Counted from the first letter of the stretch, positions 14,405 through 21,703 are shown. The stretch: DNA of 21,941 nucleotides from CAYJAD01 sp964369995 (GCA_964369995.1 CAYJHH010000037.1:1-21941), one strand, 5' to 3'. The notes: generated by a model from the sequence alone, not told the origin. Translations and numbers: made by a program.

Positions 14405-15454
14405 ATGGAAAAGACGCAACAAGCAGGTATAAGCTTTTTTGAGCGCTATTTAACAGTATGGGTGGCTTTATGTATGGTTATTGGCATAGCCATAAGTAAA
14501 TTTGCCCCCGGTATTCCCCAATTTTTAAACCATTTGGAATATGCCAATGTGTCCATTCCCATTGCTATTTTAATCTGGGTCATGATTTATCCCATGATGC
14601 TTAAAGTGGACTTTCAAAGCATCAAAAATGTAGGAAAAAATCCCAAGGGTCTTTTAGTTACTTGGGTAACCAACTGGCTTATTAAGCCCTTTACCATGTT
14701 TGGCATTGCTTGGCTTTTTTTCTATGTACTTTTTAGTCCCTTTATTTCTGAAGACCTAGCGCGTGATTACCTTGCCGGTGCAGTGCTTCTTGGCGCAGCC
14801 CCTTGTACGGCCATGGTCTTTGTATGGAGCCACTTAACCAAGGGCGATGCCGCCTATACAGTGGTACAAGTGGCTACCAATGACCTTATCATCCTTGTGG
14901 CCTTTACTCCCATTGTGGCTTTTCTTTTGGGCATTGGGGGCGTGACTGTACCTTGGAACACTCTTATTCTTTCCGTGGTACTTTTTGTGGTTATCCCCCT
15001 CTTTGGCGGCATGATTACACGTCATATGGTGGTAAAAAATAAAGGACTGGAGTATTTTGAAAAAAGCTTTGTACCCAAATTTGGCAATAGCACCATCATG
15101 GGATTGTTACTTACCTTGGTACTCATCTTTTCCTTCCAAGGTACAGTAATTTTAGAAAACCCCTTGCATATTGTGCTCATAGCCATTCCGCTCATTATTC
15201 AAACGGTACTGATTTTCTTCATTGCCTACAGAGCTAGCCAAAAGCTTGGCTTACCCCATTGCATTGCTGCCCCTGCCGGCATGATTGGCGCCTCTAACTT
15301 CTTTGAGCTTGCCGTGGCTGTGGCCATTGCACTGTTTGGCGTGGCTAGTCCTGTGGCTCTGGCCACCATTGTGGGCGTTTTGGTGGAAGTACCCGTCATG
15401 CTTGCCTTGGTAAAATACGCCAATAAAACTCAAGATCAATTTATTAACTCTTAA
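14405..15454 (+). CDS. acr3: ACR3-family arsenite efflux permease
   Basis: ACR3 (BASS superfamily) exports arsenite across the inner membrane using the proton gradient. The 349-residue protein has about ten hydrophobic segments. Visible signatures are WVMIYPMMLKVDF (about 58-70), VTNWLIKPFTMFGIAWLFF, GAVLLGAAPCTAMVFVWS (125-142) with the essential Cys134, QVATNDLI (155-162), and GASNFFELAVAVAIALFG with the conserved Glu near the C-terminus. AAGGTGG precedes the ATG. It ends the ars operon, and a hairpin terminator follows at 15477. No arsC reductase is present, so the module as seen would handle arsenite rather than arsenate unless arsC lies elsewhere. Confidence 0.95.
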   Translation: MEKTQQAGISFFERYLTVWVALCMVIGIAISKFAPGIPQFLNHLEYANVSIPIAILIWVMIYPMMLKVDFQSIKNVGKNPKGLLVTWVTNWLIKPFTMFGIAWLFFYVLFSPFISEDLARDYLAGAVLLGAAPCTAMVFVWSHLTKGDAAYTVVQVATNDLIILVAFTPIVAFLLGIGGVTVPWNTLILSVVLFVVIPLFGGMITRHMVVKNKGLEYFEKSFVPKFGNSTIMGLLLTLVLIFSFQGTVILENPLHIVLIAIPLIIQTVLIFFIAYRASQKLGLPHCIAAPAGMIGASNFFELAVAVAIALFGVASPVALATIVGVLVEVPVMLALVKYANKTQDQFINS

Positions 15455-15476
15455 ACTTCGTATAATCTCCTCATAC

Positions 15477-15520
15477 GCGTCTGCCAAAAAAATTCCCTCT
15501 AGTTTTTTTGGTGGACGCAT
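15477..15520 (+). terminator. Terminator of the ars operon
   Basis: A 16-bp stem pairs 15477-15492 with 15503-15518 around a 10-base loop. Two of the pairs are G-U wobbles in plus-strand RNA but would be A-C mismatches on the other strand, so the hairpin is oriented for the plus strand. The upper stem is A7/T7, and the following bases (ATTTTAT) are T-rich. It lies 22 bases after the acr3 stop. Confidence 0.75.
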
Positions 15521-15540
15521 TTTATCTCTCTCATGCAAAC

Positions 15541-15577
15541 ACAGTGAAATGCTTATATTATAAAAGCCCTTCACTGT
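15541..15577. repeat. Nested inverted repeat upstream of a lipoprotein gene
   Basis: ACAGTGAA (15541-15548) pairs perfectly with TTCACTGT (15570-15577). Inside, GCTT and AAGC flank an ATATTATAA centre, giving a cruciform-like element. It lies 72 bases before the next ATG (15650) and could be a second terminator half or an operator. No regulator can be named. Confidence 0.5.
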
Positions 15578-15649
15578 ATTGCCTTTCCCTTGCATTCATG
15601 TTTATATGCTTTTTATGTTGCCTTAAATATCATTTGAATAGGGGGTATT

Positions 15650-16327
15650 ATGAAAAAAATTCTCGCATGCTGTCTACTCGCTTGTATGATTATGGGCTGT
15701 GCAGGGCCGCGCTCTCCGTACAACTATAGCGAAGAAAAGAAAATCACCACCTATACTGACATTGGTCAGGTGAAAGACGTTCGCATAGAAGACACCATTA
15801 TCCATTATCAGGTAGAAAGCGTTGCCGATGTACTGGAAGTGCCACGCCCTTTACATATCGAAGAAGATATCTTTCTGCCCATTTTTATCCCCAAGGGTAC
15901 CTATGTGAAAACTGGGGAAGATGAAAGTAGAATTTTCTTTGAGCCAGAATCCATAAAAGGCAAAGTAGCAAAAACAAATAGCGAAAATGTCACCGACATT
16001 GTGTATATTAAGAAAAGCCATGAGCTCACAGTGAGCATTTCCAACGGTATTATTTTGCGCAATTTTGACAGCGGTTTTAGCATCAAGCGCAATACCCGTC
16101 TTAAAGAACAAGATTCAGACAAGGAAATGCGTAGCCTCGCTTATGCCGGCGCTCACAAAAATCTTGTGAGCTTTACCTATCGCGAAGGGAAAAATGAACA
16201 ACGCATTACCCATAATATGGATACAGGCCACGTATTTCGTTATCAAGGGGCAGAAATAGAAATACTGTCTTATGACGCGCATTCCATAAAATGCAAAGTA
16301 CTTAAAGGTTTTGATATATTCACATAA
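15650..16327 (+). CDS. Lipoprotein of unknown function
   Basis: A 225-residue protein with a lipoprotein signal, MKKILACCLLACMIMGC, with Cys17 as the lipidation site. The mature part is hydrophilic with frequent Val/Ile alternation, suggesting beta structure, and includes LPIFIPKGTYVKTGEDESRIFF at about 75-96. I do not recognise a family. AGGGGG sits just before the ATG. It is separated from acr3 by a terminator and from rubrerythrin by about 160 bases, so it is likely monocistronic. Confidence 0.8.
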   Translation: MKKILACCLLACMIMGCAGPRSPYNYSEEKKITTYTDIGQVKDVRIEDTIIHYQVESVADVLEVPRPLHIEEDIFLPIFIPKGTYVKTGEDESRIFFEPESIKGKVAKTNSENVTDIVYIKKSHELTVSISNGIILRNFDSGFSIKRNTRLKEQDSDKEMRSLAYAGAHKNLVSFTYREGKNEQRITHNMDTGHVFRYQGAEIEILSYDAHSIKCKVLKGFDIFT

Positions 16328-16390
16328 ACACAATTAACTCCTTCTAAAGCATCAATATTGTGGGCATGTAACAAAGCTTTTATGGAATGC

Positions 16391-16420
16391 TGTTTAAAAA
16401 AAGAAAATTCTTTTTAAACA
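16391..16420. repeat. AT-rich inverted repeat upstream of the rubrerythrin promoter
   Basis: TGTTTAAAAA (16391-16400) and TTTTTAAACA (16411-16420) are perfect 10-bp arms around a 10-base centre, followed by TTTTTG. It ends six bases before the TTGACA box of the rubrerythrin gene. Two readings are open: a weak terminator for the lipoprotein gene, or an operator or upstream activating element for rubrerythrin. It does not match a PerR box as I know it. Confidence 0.5.
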
Positions 16421-16426
16421 TTTTTG

Positions 16427-16455
16427 TTGACAGGGGCAGACTTTCTTATTAGTAA
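16427..16455 (+). promoter_or_regulatory. Candidate promoter for rubrerythrin
   Basis: A consensus -35 TTGACA lies at 16427-16432. With a 17-base spacer the -10 is TAGTAA (16450-16455), which is weak; TAATAT at 16453 is closer to consensus but needs a 20-base spacer. The rubrerythrin ATG is about 30 bases beyond. Confidence 0.5.
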
Positions 16456-16486
16456 TATTTCTCAACAACACATTAGGAGAAACAAA

Positions 16487-16993
16487 ATGTCTAAAACTCA
16501 TGATAATTTAATGGCTGCTTTTGCAGGTGAATCCCAAGCTAACCGTAAATACCTTTCTTTTGCTGAAGCCGCTGACAAAGAAGGCTTACCAGCAGTTGCT
16601 AAGCTTTTCCGTGCTGCTGCTGCCGCTGAAACCATTCACGCTTTAGCTCACTTCCGTCTTGCAGGTCATGTGGGTAACACCGAAGAAAACCTCAAGTCTG
16701 CCATTGAAGGCGAAAGCTATGAGTTCACAAAAATGTATCCAGAAATGATCGCTGACGCAGAAGCTGAAGGCGAAACCGCCATTGCTAAGCACTTATCCTA
16801 TGTAAATGCTGTGGAAGAAGTGCATGCTAACCTTTACAAAAAAGCTCTTGCTAACCCTGCTGATTATGCTGACGTTGACTACTACTTGTGTAAAGTATGT
16901 GGTTATACCCATGAAGGCGAATGTGAATCTTGCCCCGTATGTAAGGCCGGTAAAGCTGCTTTCTTTAACGCCAGCGCTAGCTGTTGCAAATAA
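16487..16993 (+). CDS. rbr: Rubrerythrin
   Basis: Rubrerythrin reduces hydrogen peroxide in anaerobes using a diiron site and a rubredoxin-type iron centre. The 168-residue protein has the four-helix diiron domain at about 1-125: Glu15 in AGESQANRKY, Glu48-x2-His51 in AETIHALAHF, Glu74 and Glu76 or Glu79 in IEGESYEF, and Glu110-x2-His113. The C-terminal rubredoxin-like domain has Cys135-x2-Cys138 and Cys149-x2-Cys152, with an extra Cys146 and a terminal CC. AGGAG precedes the ATG at 16487; an upstream in-frame ATG at 16424 overlaps the promoter. It is slightly shorter than the classic D. vulgaris protein. It is flanked by its own promoter and terminator. Confidence 0.95.
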   Translation: MSKTHDNLMAAFAGESQANRKYLSFAEAADKEGLPAVAKLFRAAAAAETIHALAHFRLAGHVGNTEENLKSAIEGESYEFTKMYPEMIADAEAEGETAIAKHLSYVNAVEEVHANLYKKALANPADYADVDYYLCKVCGYTHEGECESCPVCKAGKAAFFNASASCCK

Positions 16994-17015
16994 GCATTTT
17001 ACGCTTAACACTCAC

Positions 17016-17047
17016 AAGGGACAAGTCTTAGGGCTTGTCCCTTTTTT
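17016..17047 (+). terminator. Rho-independent terminator of rubrerythrin
   Basis: AAGGGACAAG (17016-17025) and CTTGTCCCTT (17034-17043) form a perfect 10-bp stem with an 8-base loop, running into six T (17042-17047). It starts 22 bases after the stop. Confidence 0.92.
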
Positions 17048-17106
17048 ATATCTCACTCCTATACAGTAGGCAAAAGTCCTTTTTTCGTGTACATTACAAT
17101 ATCTTT

Positions 17107-17134
17107 TTGCATAACTGGTTCCCATAAATAGTAT
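17107..17134 (+). promoter_or_regulatory. Weak promoter candidate for the Sel1 protein gene
   Basis: TTGCAT (17107-17112) and TAGTAT (17129-17134) are separated by 16 bases, 22 bases before the ATG at 17157. The fit is modest, but a promoter is required because a terminator precedes it. Confidence 0.35.
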
Positions 17135-17156
17135 TTTACTTACAAGGAGATCATGT

Positions 17157-18815
17157 ATGTGCCTTATATACTCTGTTAACTCATGGTATAAAAAAGTCTT
17201 CTCTTTCCTGATAGTATGCTGCATATGTACACTGTTTACTACACCATATACACAAGCAGTGCCACAGCCCACTTCCGTAAAAGCCCTTTCCCCTAAGGCA
17301 CAAGAAGCTTTTGCCCAAGGTCAAAAAGCCCTCCTCGCCACGCCGCAGCAAGGGGAAAAGGCCTTGGAGCATTTTCAAACAGCCGCAAACCTAGGTCATG
17401 CCCATGCCCTATACACTTTAGGCCAAATGCATGAACGCGGTGTCGGTACCGCACAAAACATGTCAAAAGCCCTAGCCTATTATACACAGGCCGTGGATAC
17501 AGGCTTTGCCCCTGCACAACAACACATGGGCACCTTATATTTTCATGGCACACACGTGAAGCAAGATATCCCCGCAGCCATGGAGCTTTTTTTAGCCGCC
17601 GCAAAGCAAGGGTTAAACACGGCCGAATATACCTTAGCCATCATTTACAGCAATGGCTTAGGCGGCATAACTGTAGACATGACCAAAGGACAACACTTTT
17701 TAGAACTGGCTGCTGAGCACGGGCTTGCACCGGCACAATTTGACTTAGGCGCGCAATACGACCAAGGCACCTTTCGCCCTCAAGATTATGCTAAAGCCAT
17801 GCAGCTTTTCCGCTTAGCCGCCGCACAAGGCCATTACATGGCACAGCATAATATGGGGGTATACTATGAACTGGGGCAAGGTGTAGAAAAAGACGAAAAA
17901 GAATCCGCCGCCCATTATAAACTCGCCGCAGATCAAGGTTTTGGCATGTCACAACTTAAAATGGGCTCCAATTATTATGTGGGCTCAGGGGTGGCGCAAG
18001 ATTACACCAAGGCCTTTCATTACCTCTCTGCCGCCACAAAACACAAAGATGCAGACCCACACGGCTTTTTCATGCTGGGAACCTTATATCAAGAAGGTAA
18101 AGGCACACAGCAATCTTACGAAAAAGCCCATGCATGCTATATGCGTGCTGCCGCTTTAGAACATGAAGCTGCCTGCGCACGGCTGGGCATTTTGTATCAA
18201 AACGGGCAAGGGGTACAAAAAGACTACGAGCAAGCTCTTTTTTATTACAATAAAGCCTTACAAAGTGATGAACCCACAGTATTTTATAACTTGGGGACGT
18301 TATACAGGCGCGGCCTTGGTACCCCAAAAGATATGCAGACAGCCCTTACACATTATGAAACCTCCTTGTCCATGGGCTATGCTGACGCGGCCTATAGACT
18401 AGGGCAAATATATAGAAAAGGTGAAGAAATACCCAAAAACATGGATAAAGCCATTGCATATTTCCAGCAAGGGGCAAATTTGGGCAATGCCAGTTGCCAT
18501 CTCACCTTGGGAAATCTTTATGTCATGGGAGAAGGACTGCCTCAAGATTATGCTCAAGCTGCTTTTCACTTGGATGAAGCGGCCAAGCAAGGTGATGGCT
18601 TAGCCTTTTTTGTTTTAGCAAAGCTGTATTTTGAGGGGCAAGGCGTTAAGAGAAATACTGTCAAAGCCTATGCACTCATACTTGTGGCCTCACAGCTTGA
18701 ACCCGCTGTGAAAGAAATACAAAAAGCACAAAGAGTATTTGAGTCCAGCATGTCAGAAAAAGAAAAAATGCAGGCGCAAAAAGACGCTGAGAAAATTTTA
18801 CAGAACTTACAATAG
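17157..18815 (+). CDS. Secreted Sel1-repeat protein (about 12 repeats)
   Basis: A 552-residue protein with an N-terminal signal peptide (hydrophobic stretch at about 14-28, likely cleavage after TQA near residue 34). About twelve Sel1-like repeats of roughly 36 residues follow. Each follows the pattern A-x2-LG-x2-Y-x2-G-x-GV-x2-(D/N)-x2-KA-x2-(Y/F)-x3-AA-x2-G, for example ALYTLGQMHERGVG and ARLGILYQNGQGV. Sel1 repeats form alpha-solenoids that bind proteins; the partner is unknown. The C-terminal 40 residues are charged and helical. The ATG at 17157 has AGGAG seven bases upstream; an ATG at 17153 in another frame gives only eight codons. It has no operon partner. Confidence 0.93.
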   Translation: MCLIYSVNSWYKKVFSFLIVCCICTLFTTPYTQAVPQPTSVKALSPKAQEAFAQGQKALLATPQQGEKALEHFQTAANLGHAHALYTLGQMHERGVGTAQNMSKALAYYTQAVDTGFAPAQQHMGTLYFHGTHVKQDIPAAMELFLAAAKQGLNTAEYTLAIIYSNGLGGITVDMTKGQHFLELAAEHGLAPAQFDLGAQYDQGTFRPQDYAKAMQLFRLAAAQGHYMAQHNMGVYYELGQGVEKDEKESAAHYKLAADQGFGMSQLKMGSNYYVGSGVAQDYTKAFHYLSAATKHKDADPHGFFMLGTLYQEGKGTQQSYEKAHACYMRAAALEHEAACARLGILYQNGQGVQKDYEQALFYYNKALQSDEPTVFYNLGTLYRRGLGTPKDMQTALTHYETSLSMGYADAAYRLGQIYRKGEEIPKNMDKAIAYFQQGANLGNASCHLTLGNLYVMGEGLPQDYAQAAFHLDEAAKQGDGLAFFVLAKLYFEGQGVKRNTVKAYALILVASQLEPAVKEIQKAQRVFESSMSEKEKMQAQKDAEKILQNLQ

Positions 18816-18829
18816 CTATAAGGAGGACA

Positions 18830-18869
18830 AGCCTTTCGTTGTTTGAAGGAAGTAAAACAACGAAAGGCT
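18830..18869. repeat. Perfect 15-bp-arm hairpin after the Sel1 gene
   Basis: Arms at 18830-18844 and 18855-18869 are exact reverse complements around a 10-base loop. It starts 15 bases after the Sel1 stop. Seven T occur at 18882-18888, 12 bases after the stem, which is too far for a classical terminator. A sequence like a ribosome-binding site (AAGGAGG) lies just before the stem but leads to no convincing gene. Confidence 0.6.
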
Positions 18870-18900
18870 GTGCCGAGAGGATTTTTTTACTTACGAAACC

Positions 18901-18928
18901 AGAAAAACATCATGGTCTATGTTTTTCT
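18901..18928. repeat. AT-rich 10-bp inverted repeat between convergent genes
   Basis: AGAAAAACAT (18901-18910) and ATGTTTTTCT (18919-18928) are perfect arms around an 8-base loop. With the hairpin at 18830 it fills the gap between the convergent Sel1 and flavodoxin genes and may contribute to bidirectional termination. Flavodoxin lies 134 bases away, so the link is loose. The rest of 18929-19062 shows nothing recognisable. Confidence 0.45.
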
Positions 18929-19062
18929 TAACTATACAGATTTTCATTGTTACTTCGCTTCACATAAATATGTTAAGCAATATTTACCATAACATTTTCC
19001 ATCGTGTATTGTTACATCCGTCACTGTTACTTTATAGCAAAGCGTATCTATTTAAAGTTAAT

Positions 19063-19503
19063 CTATGCTTTAGCAAGTACAGATTTTACAAAATCTTCAA
19101 TGCTACCTTTTTCTGTTTGTGGATCACCATCAATTTTTAAGGTATCAAGCACTTCAGCGCCAAGTGCATTGAGTTTTTCTTCAATGGCGTCTACAGCACC
19201 GCAAAAATAGGTGTAGGAGCTATCACCGGTACCAAATACACCTGTTTTTTTACCGCTGGCTTCAATGGCGTCAAAGCTATCAAAAAGATCAATGAAATCA
19301 TCTTGTAACTCAATTTCTTCATCACCCCAGGTGGAGCAGCCAAAAAGAATCAAATCATAACCTTGGCAAAGTCCTTCAGCAGTCACCTTACCGGCGTCTT
19401 CTAAGCTTACTTCATGGCCGGCGTCTTGTAAAAGTTTTTGGCAAGTGGTGGCTACATATTCGGTGTTTCCTGTGGTGGAACCATAAACAATCAGTGCTTT
19501 CAT
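19063..19503 (-). CDS. fld: Flavodoxin (short-chain, Desulfovibrio type)
   Basis: Flavodoxin is an FMN electron carrier that can replace ferredoxin when iron is scarce. The 146-residue protein has the phosphate loop STTGNTE (9-15), the first flavin-stacking loop STWGDEEIELQDDF with Trp59, and the second, GTGDSSYTYFCGAVD, with Tyr97. These match Trp60 and Tyr98 of D. vulgaris flavodoxin, and the overall sequence looks closely related. AAGGAT lies six bases before the ATG. A Fur-box-like site at 19551-19569 over the promoter suggests induction by iron limitation. Confidence 0.97.
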   Translation of the reverse strand: MKALIVYGSTTGNTEYVATTCQKLLQDAGHEVSLEDAGKVTAEGLCQGYDLILFGCSTWGDEEIELQDDFIDLFDSFDAIEASGKKTGVFGTGDSSYTYFCGAVDAIEEKLNALGAEVLDTLKIDGDPQTEKGSIEDFVKSVLAKA

Positions 19504-19550
19504 ATTTTATCCTTTTGTTTGTAATGTTGGCGCGCTTTATCTTTGATATA

Positions 19551-19569
19551 GAAAATCAATGTCATTATC
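19551..19569 (-). promoter_or_regulatory. Fur-box-like operator upstream of flavodoxin
   Basis: On the minus strand the 19-mer GATAATGACATTGATTTTC matches the classical Fur box (GATAATGATAATCATTATC) at 15 of 19 positions. It lies 48 bases upstream of the ATG. It sits inside a possible promoter with TTGATA (19566-19571) as -35 and TATATC (19545-19550) or TATCAA (19543-19548) as -10. Binding there by Fe-Fur would block transcription. That Fur itself binds is inferred from the match and from the known iron response of flavodoxins. Confidence 0.7.
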
Positions 19570-19638
19570 AAGAACTTTTTTCACATTTACAGCATTCTTT
19601 TTTTAACTGACATAACTATATAAAAACAAAAGGATTTT

Positions 19639-19678
19639 TAAAAATAAAAAAGCCCTTAGGTTTACACCCAAGAGCTTT
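19639..19678 (-). terminator. Rho-independent terminator of the rnhB-yraN-rsmI operon
   Basis: On the minus strand AAAGCTCTTGGG (19667-19678) pairs with CCTAAGGGCTTT (19649-19660). The stem is 12 bp with two G-U wobbles and a six-base loop, followed by TTTTTTATTTTT. The wobbles are A-C mismatches on the plus strand, so it serves rsmI, 22 bases upstream. Confidence 0.88.
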
Positions 19679-19699
19679 ACACATGGCTAATAATGCCTA

Positions 19700-20557
19700 T
19701 TATGAGCGTGGTAAAAGATAAATTTCTTTACTTGTCCAGCCTTGCACACGATTTTGTACCCTGCGGCTCACCTCACGTGGTTTGCCGCCGCGCGCCATTT
19801 CTTCTGCCATCAATTGCATAACCTGTGCTTCAGGGGTGCGCACCTCTCCCTCGGGTGGTCCCACCACCACGGTGATTTCTCCCTTAAGATCTTCGGCAAT
19901 GGTGGCGTACTCTTCTAAACGTGTGATGATAAATTCCTCATGGGTTTTGGTAAGCTCACGCGCAACACACAGCTCACGCGGCCCCAAAAGACGCAAAGCC
20001 AAGGCCAAGGTATCATGAAGGCGGTCTTTACGCTCAAAAAATACCAAGGTGCTGGGTACTTGAATAAAGGGCGCCAAGGTGCTTTCTTTGGCCGAAGCAT
20101 CACGAGGCAAAAAACCAAAAAACGTGAAGGGCTGCGGCGCAATACCTGCGCCCATAAGGGCTGCTATGGGCGCGCTAGGTCCCGGCGCCATGGAGACCTT
20201 TATGCCTTCTTGACGGCACAAACGTACCAAGCGAAAGCCAGGATCTGCCATAAGCGGTGTGCCGGCATCGGAAATAAGGGCGAAGGTTTTACCCGCAGCA
20301 AACAATTCCAAAAGCTCTTTACAGCGATCTTCTTCATTGTGGTCATGCAAGCTCATGAAGCTTTGCGCCTTGAGCATGCAACGCTGAAAGAGCAAGCCGG
20401 CTCGGCGAGTATCTTCGGCCAGCACAATATCCACATGTTGCAAGATTTCTTGAGCGCGCGGACTCAAGTCACCGGTATTACCCAGCGGCGTTGCCACCAC
20501 CCATAATTGTACGGCTTGTTCCTTAATATGTATGGGAGAGGTCAAAGGCATGGTCAT
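19700..20557 (-). CDS. rsmI: 16S rRNA (cytidine1402-2'-O)-methyltransferase RsmI
   Basis: RsmI 2'-O-methylates C1402 of 16S rRNA in the decoding centre, using SAM. The 285-residue protein has the tetrapyrrole-methylase-type fold. VVATPLGNTGDLSPRA is at 20-35, AEDTRRAG at 47-54, ISDAGTPLMADPG at 95-107 and APGPSAPIAALMGAGI at 124-139. A C-terminal helical part ends in GKPREVSRRVQN. The ATG at 20557 is six bases after GGTGG, inside the end of yraN, so the genes overlap by 35 bases. It is last in the rnhB-yraN-rsmI transcript. Confidence 0.96.
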   Translation of the reverse strand: MTMPLTSPIHIKEQAVQLWVVATPLGNTGDLSPRAQEILQHVDIVLAEDTRRAGLLFQRCMLKAQSFMSLHDHNEEDRCKELLELFAAGKTFALISDAGTPLMADPGFRLVRLCRQEGIKVSMAPGPSAPIAALMGAGIAPQPFTFFGFLPRDASAKESTLAPFIQVPSTLVFFERKDRLHDTLALALRLLGPRELCVARELTKTHEEFIITRLEEYATIAEDLKGEITVVVGPPEGEVRTPEAQVMQLMAEEMARGGKPREVSRRVQNRVQGWTSKEIYLLPRS

Positions 20558-20978
20558 GAAATTCCACCTTATAGAAAAATTTTTCTGTATTTTTTTGCTG
20601 TTCGTAGGTCACCGCCACCACAGCAAAGCGACAAGGCTTTTCATACACCCCTTGTGCCTCATGGGCAGCCAACCAAGCCTTGGCGGCGCGTATGAGAGTG
20701 GCGCGTTTTTTGGGCGTCATGCCTTCCAAAGGCGATGTCATACTTTGAGCCTTGCGCGTTTTAACTTCCACAAAGACAATACCTTGAGCATCCTCACCCA
20801 CCACGTCCAGTTCCAAGGAGCCACAGCGCCAATTTTGATAAAGAATACGCATGCCAAGACCTGTAAGATACTGCACGGCCTGCTCTTCTCCGGCTCGTCC
20901 CACACTGTGCTTGGCATTTTGGGAAACATTACTTTGTTCACACTTTGAAAAAGCAAAAATCCTTTGCCACCAAGTCAT
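20523..20978 (-). CDS. yraN: YraN/UPF0102 family predicted nuclease
   Basis: The family has an endonuclease-like fold and is usually linked to DNA processing, but its activity is not established. The core here is GRAGEEQAVQYLTGLG (28-43) with Glu31, NWRCGSLELDVVGED (about 49-63) with Asp58, and VFVEVKTRK (68-76) with Glu71 and Lys73, the Glu/Asp/ExK pattern. The usual GEIDLI strand reads LELDVV here. At 151 residues it is a little long, with about 25 extra N-terminal residues. It overlaps the rnhB stop by four bases (ATGA) and the rsmI start by 35. Confidence 0.92.
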   Translation of the reverse strand: MTWWQRIFAFSKCEQSNVSQNAKHSVGRAGEEQAVQYLTGLGMRILYQNWRCGSLELDVVGEDAQGIVFVEVKTRKAQSMTSPLEGMTPKKRATLIRAAKAWLAAHEAQGVYEKPCRFAVVAVTYEQQKNTEKFFYKVEFHDHAFDLSHTY

Positions 20979-21697
20979 AGTAAAGACCCTTGCCGTAATT
21001 TTTTTTCCTGTTTATGGGCATGCTCCGTATTTTGAGCATGTAGGGTCGAAATAGGCGCAAAAGTCATACGGTGTAAAGGACAAGGGCCATGAGCCACAAT
21101 GGCAGCCACATGCTCCTTGGTGCCATAGCCCTTATGACCGGCAAAATTATACATGGCATAGCGCCCATGTAAAATCTGCATAATATGATCACGATGGGTC
21201 TTAGCCACTATGGACGCGGCGCCAATGGATGGAATGAGCCCATCACCGCCAATGATACACTCTTGCTGCGGCAAGGAGTAAGGCATAGGCTTCCAATAAG
21301 GCTCCATGACAGCTTTAGGAATAATTTTATTGCCGTCAATGAATAAATGCACCTGCTTTTGCCCCATTTCACGGCCATGACGACGCATTAAAGATACGAC
21401 AGCCTTGGTCATGGCATGAAAGGTGGCTTGTAAAATATTTATGCGGTCAATATCTCTTTGCCACATCAAACCCAAACCCACCTTGGCATGCAAAAATATT
21501 TCCTTGGCTAACCTTTGACGCTTGACAGCTGTAAGCTTTTTGGAATCATCCAAACCTTCAATACACACATGCTCGGGCAAAAGCACGGCGGCAGCCACCA
21601 CAGGCCCAGCCAAACAGCCACGCCCAGCTTCGTCAATACCAAGGGAAATACCATCTGTCACAGGAGAAAGGAAACTTTGCTGTTGAAAACTATGCAT
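20975..21697 (-). CDS. rnhB: Ribonuclease HII
   Basis: RNase HII cleaves the RNA strand of RNA-DNA hybrids and initiates removal of single ribonucleotides from DNA. With the ATG at 21697 the protein has 240 residues. The catalytic set is Asp22 and Glu23 in GIDEAGRGCLAGPVV, Asp121 in LFIDGNK, and Asp170 in IVAKTHRD. DDSKKLT is at 50-56 and GYGTKEH near 195. A basic C-terminal tail is present. An in-frame TTG at 21715 would add six residues. Neither start has a clear ribosome-binding site, and a promoter candidate ends only six bases upstream of the ATG. The usual upstream neighbour rplS is not within the window. Confidence 0.94.
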   Translation of the reverse strand: MHSFQQQSFLSPVTDGISLGIDEAGRGCLAGPVVAAAVLLPEHVCIEGLDDSKKLTAVKRQRLAKEIFLHAKVGLGLMWQRDIDRINILQATFHAMTKAVVSLMRRHGREMGQKQVHLFIDGNKIIPKAVMEPYWKPMPYSLPQQECIIGGDGLIPSIGAASIVAKTHRDHIMQILHGRYAMYNFAGHKGYGTKEHVAAIVAHGPCPLHRMTFAPISTLHAQNTEHAHKQEKKLRQGSLL

Positions 21698-21703
21698 GGT
21701 CTT

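Noticed and set aside
12811..15454. ars operon as a horizontally acquired island
   Set aside because: It lies next to a tRNA gene, but no integrase, attachment-site duplication or clear shift in base usage is visible.
18843..18987. TTG-initiated frame preceded by AAGGAGG after the Sel1 gene
   Set aside because: The ribosome-binding-like site is too far from the TTG, the frame passes through the hairpin arms, and the product resembles no known family.
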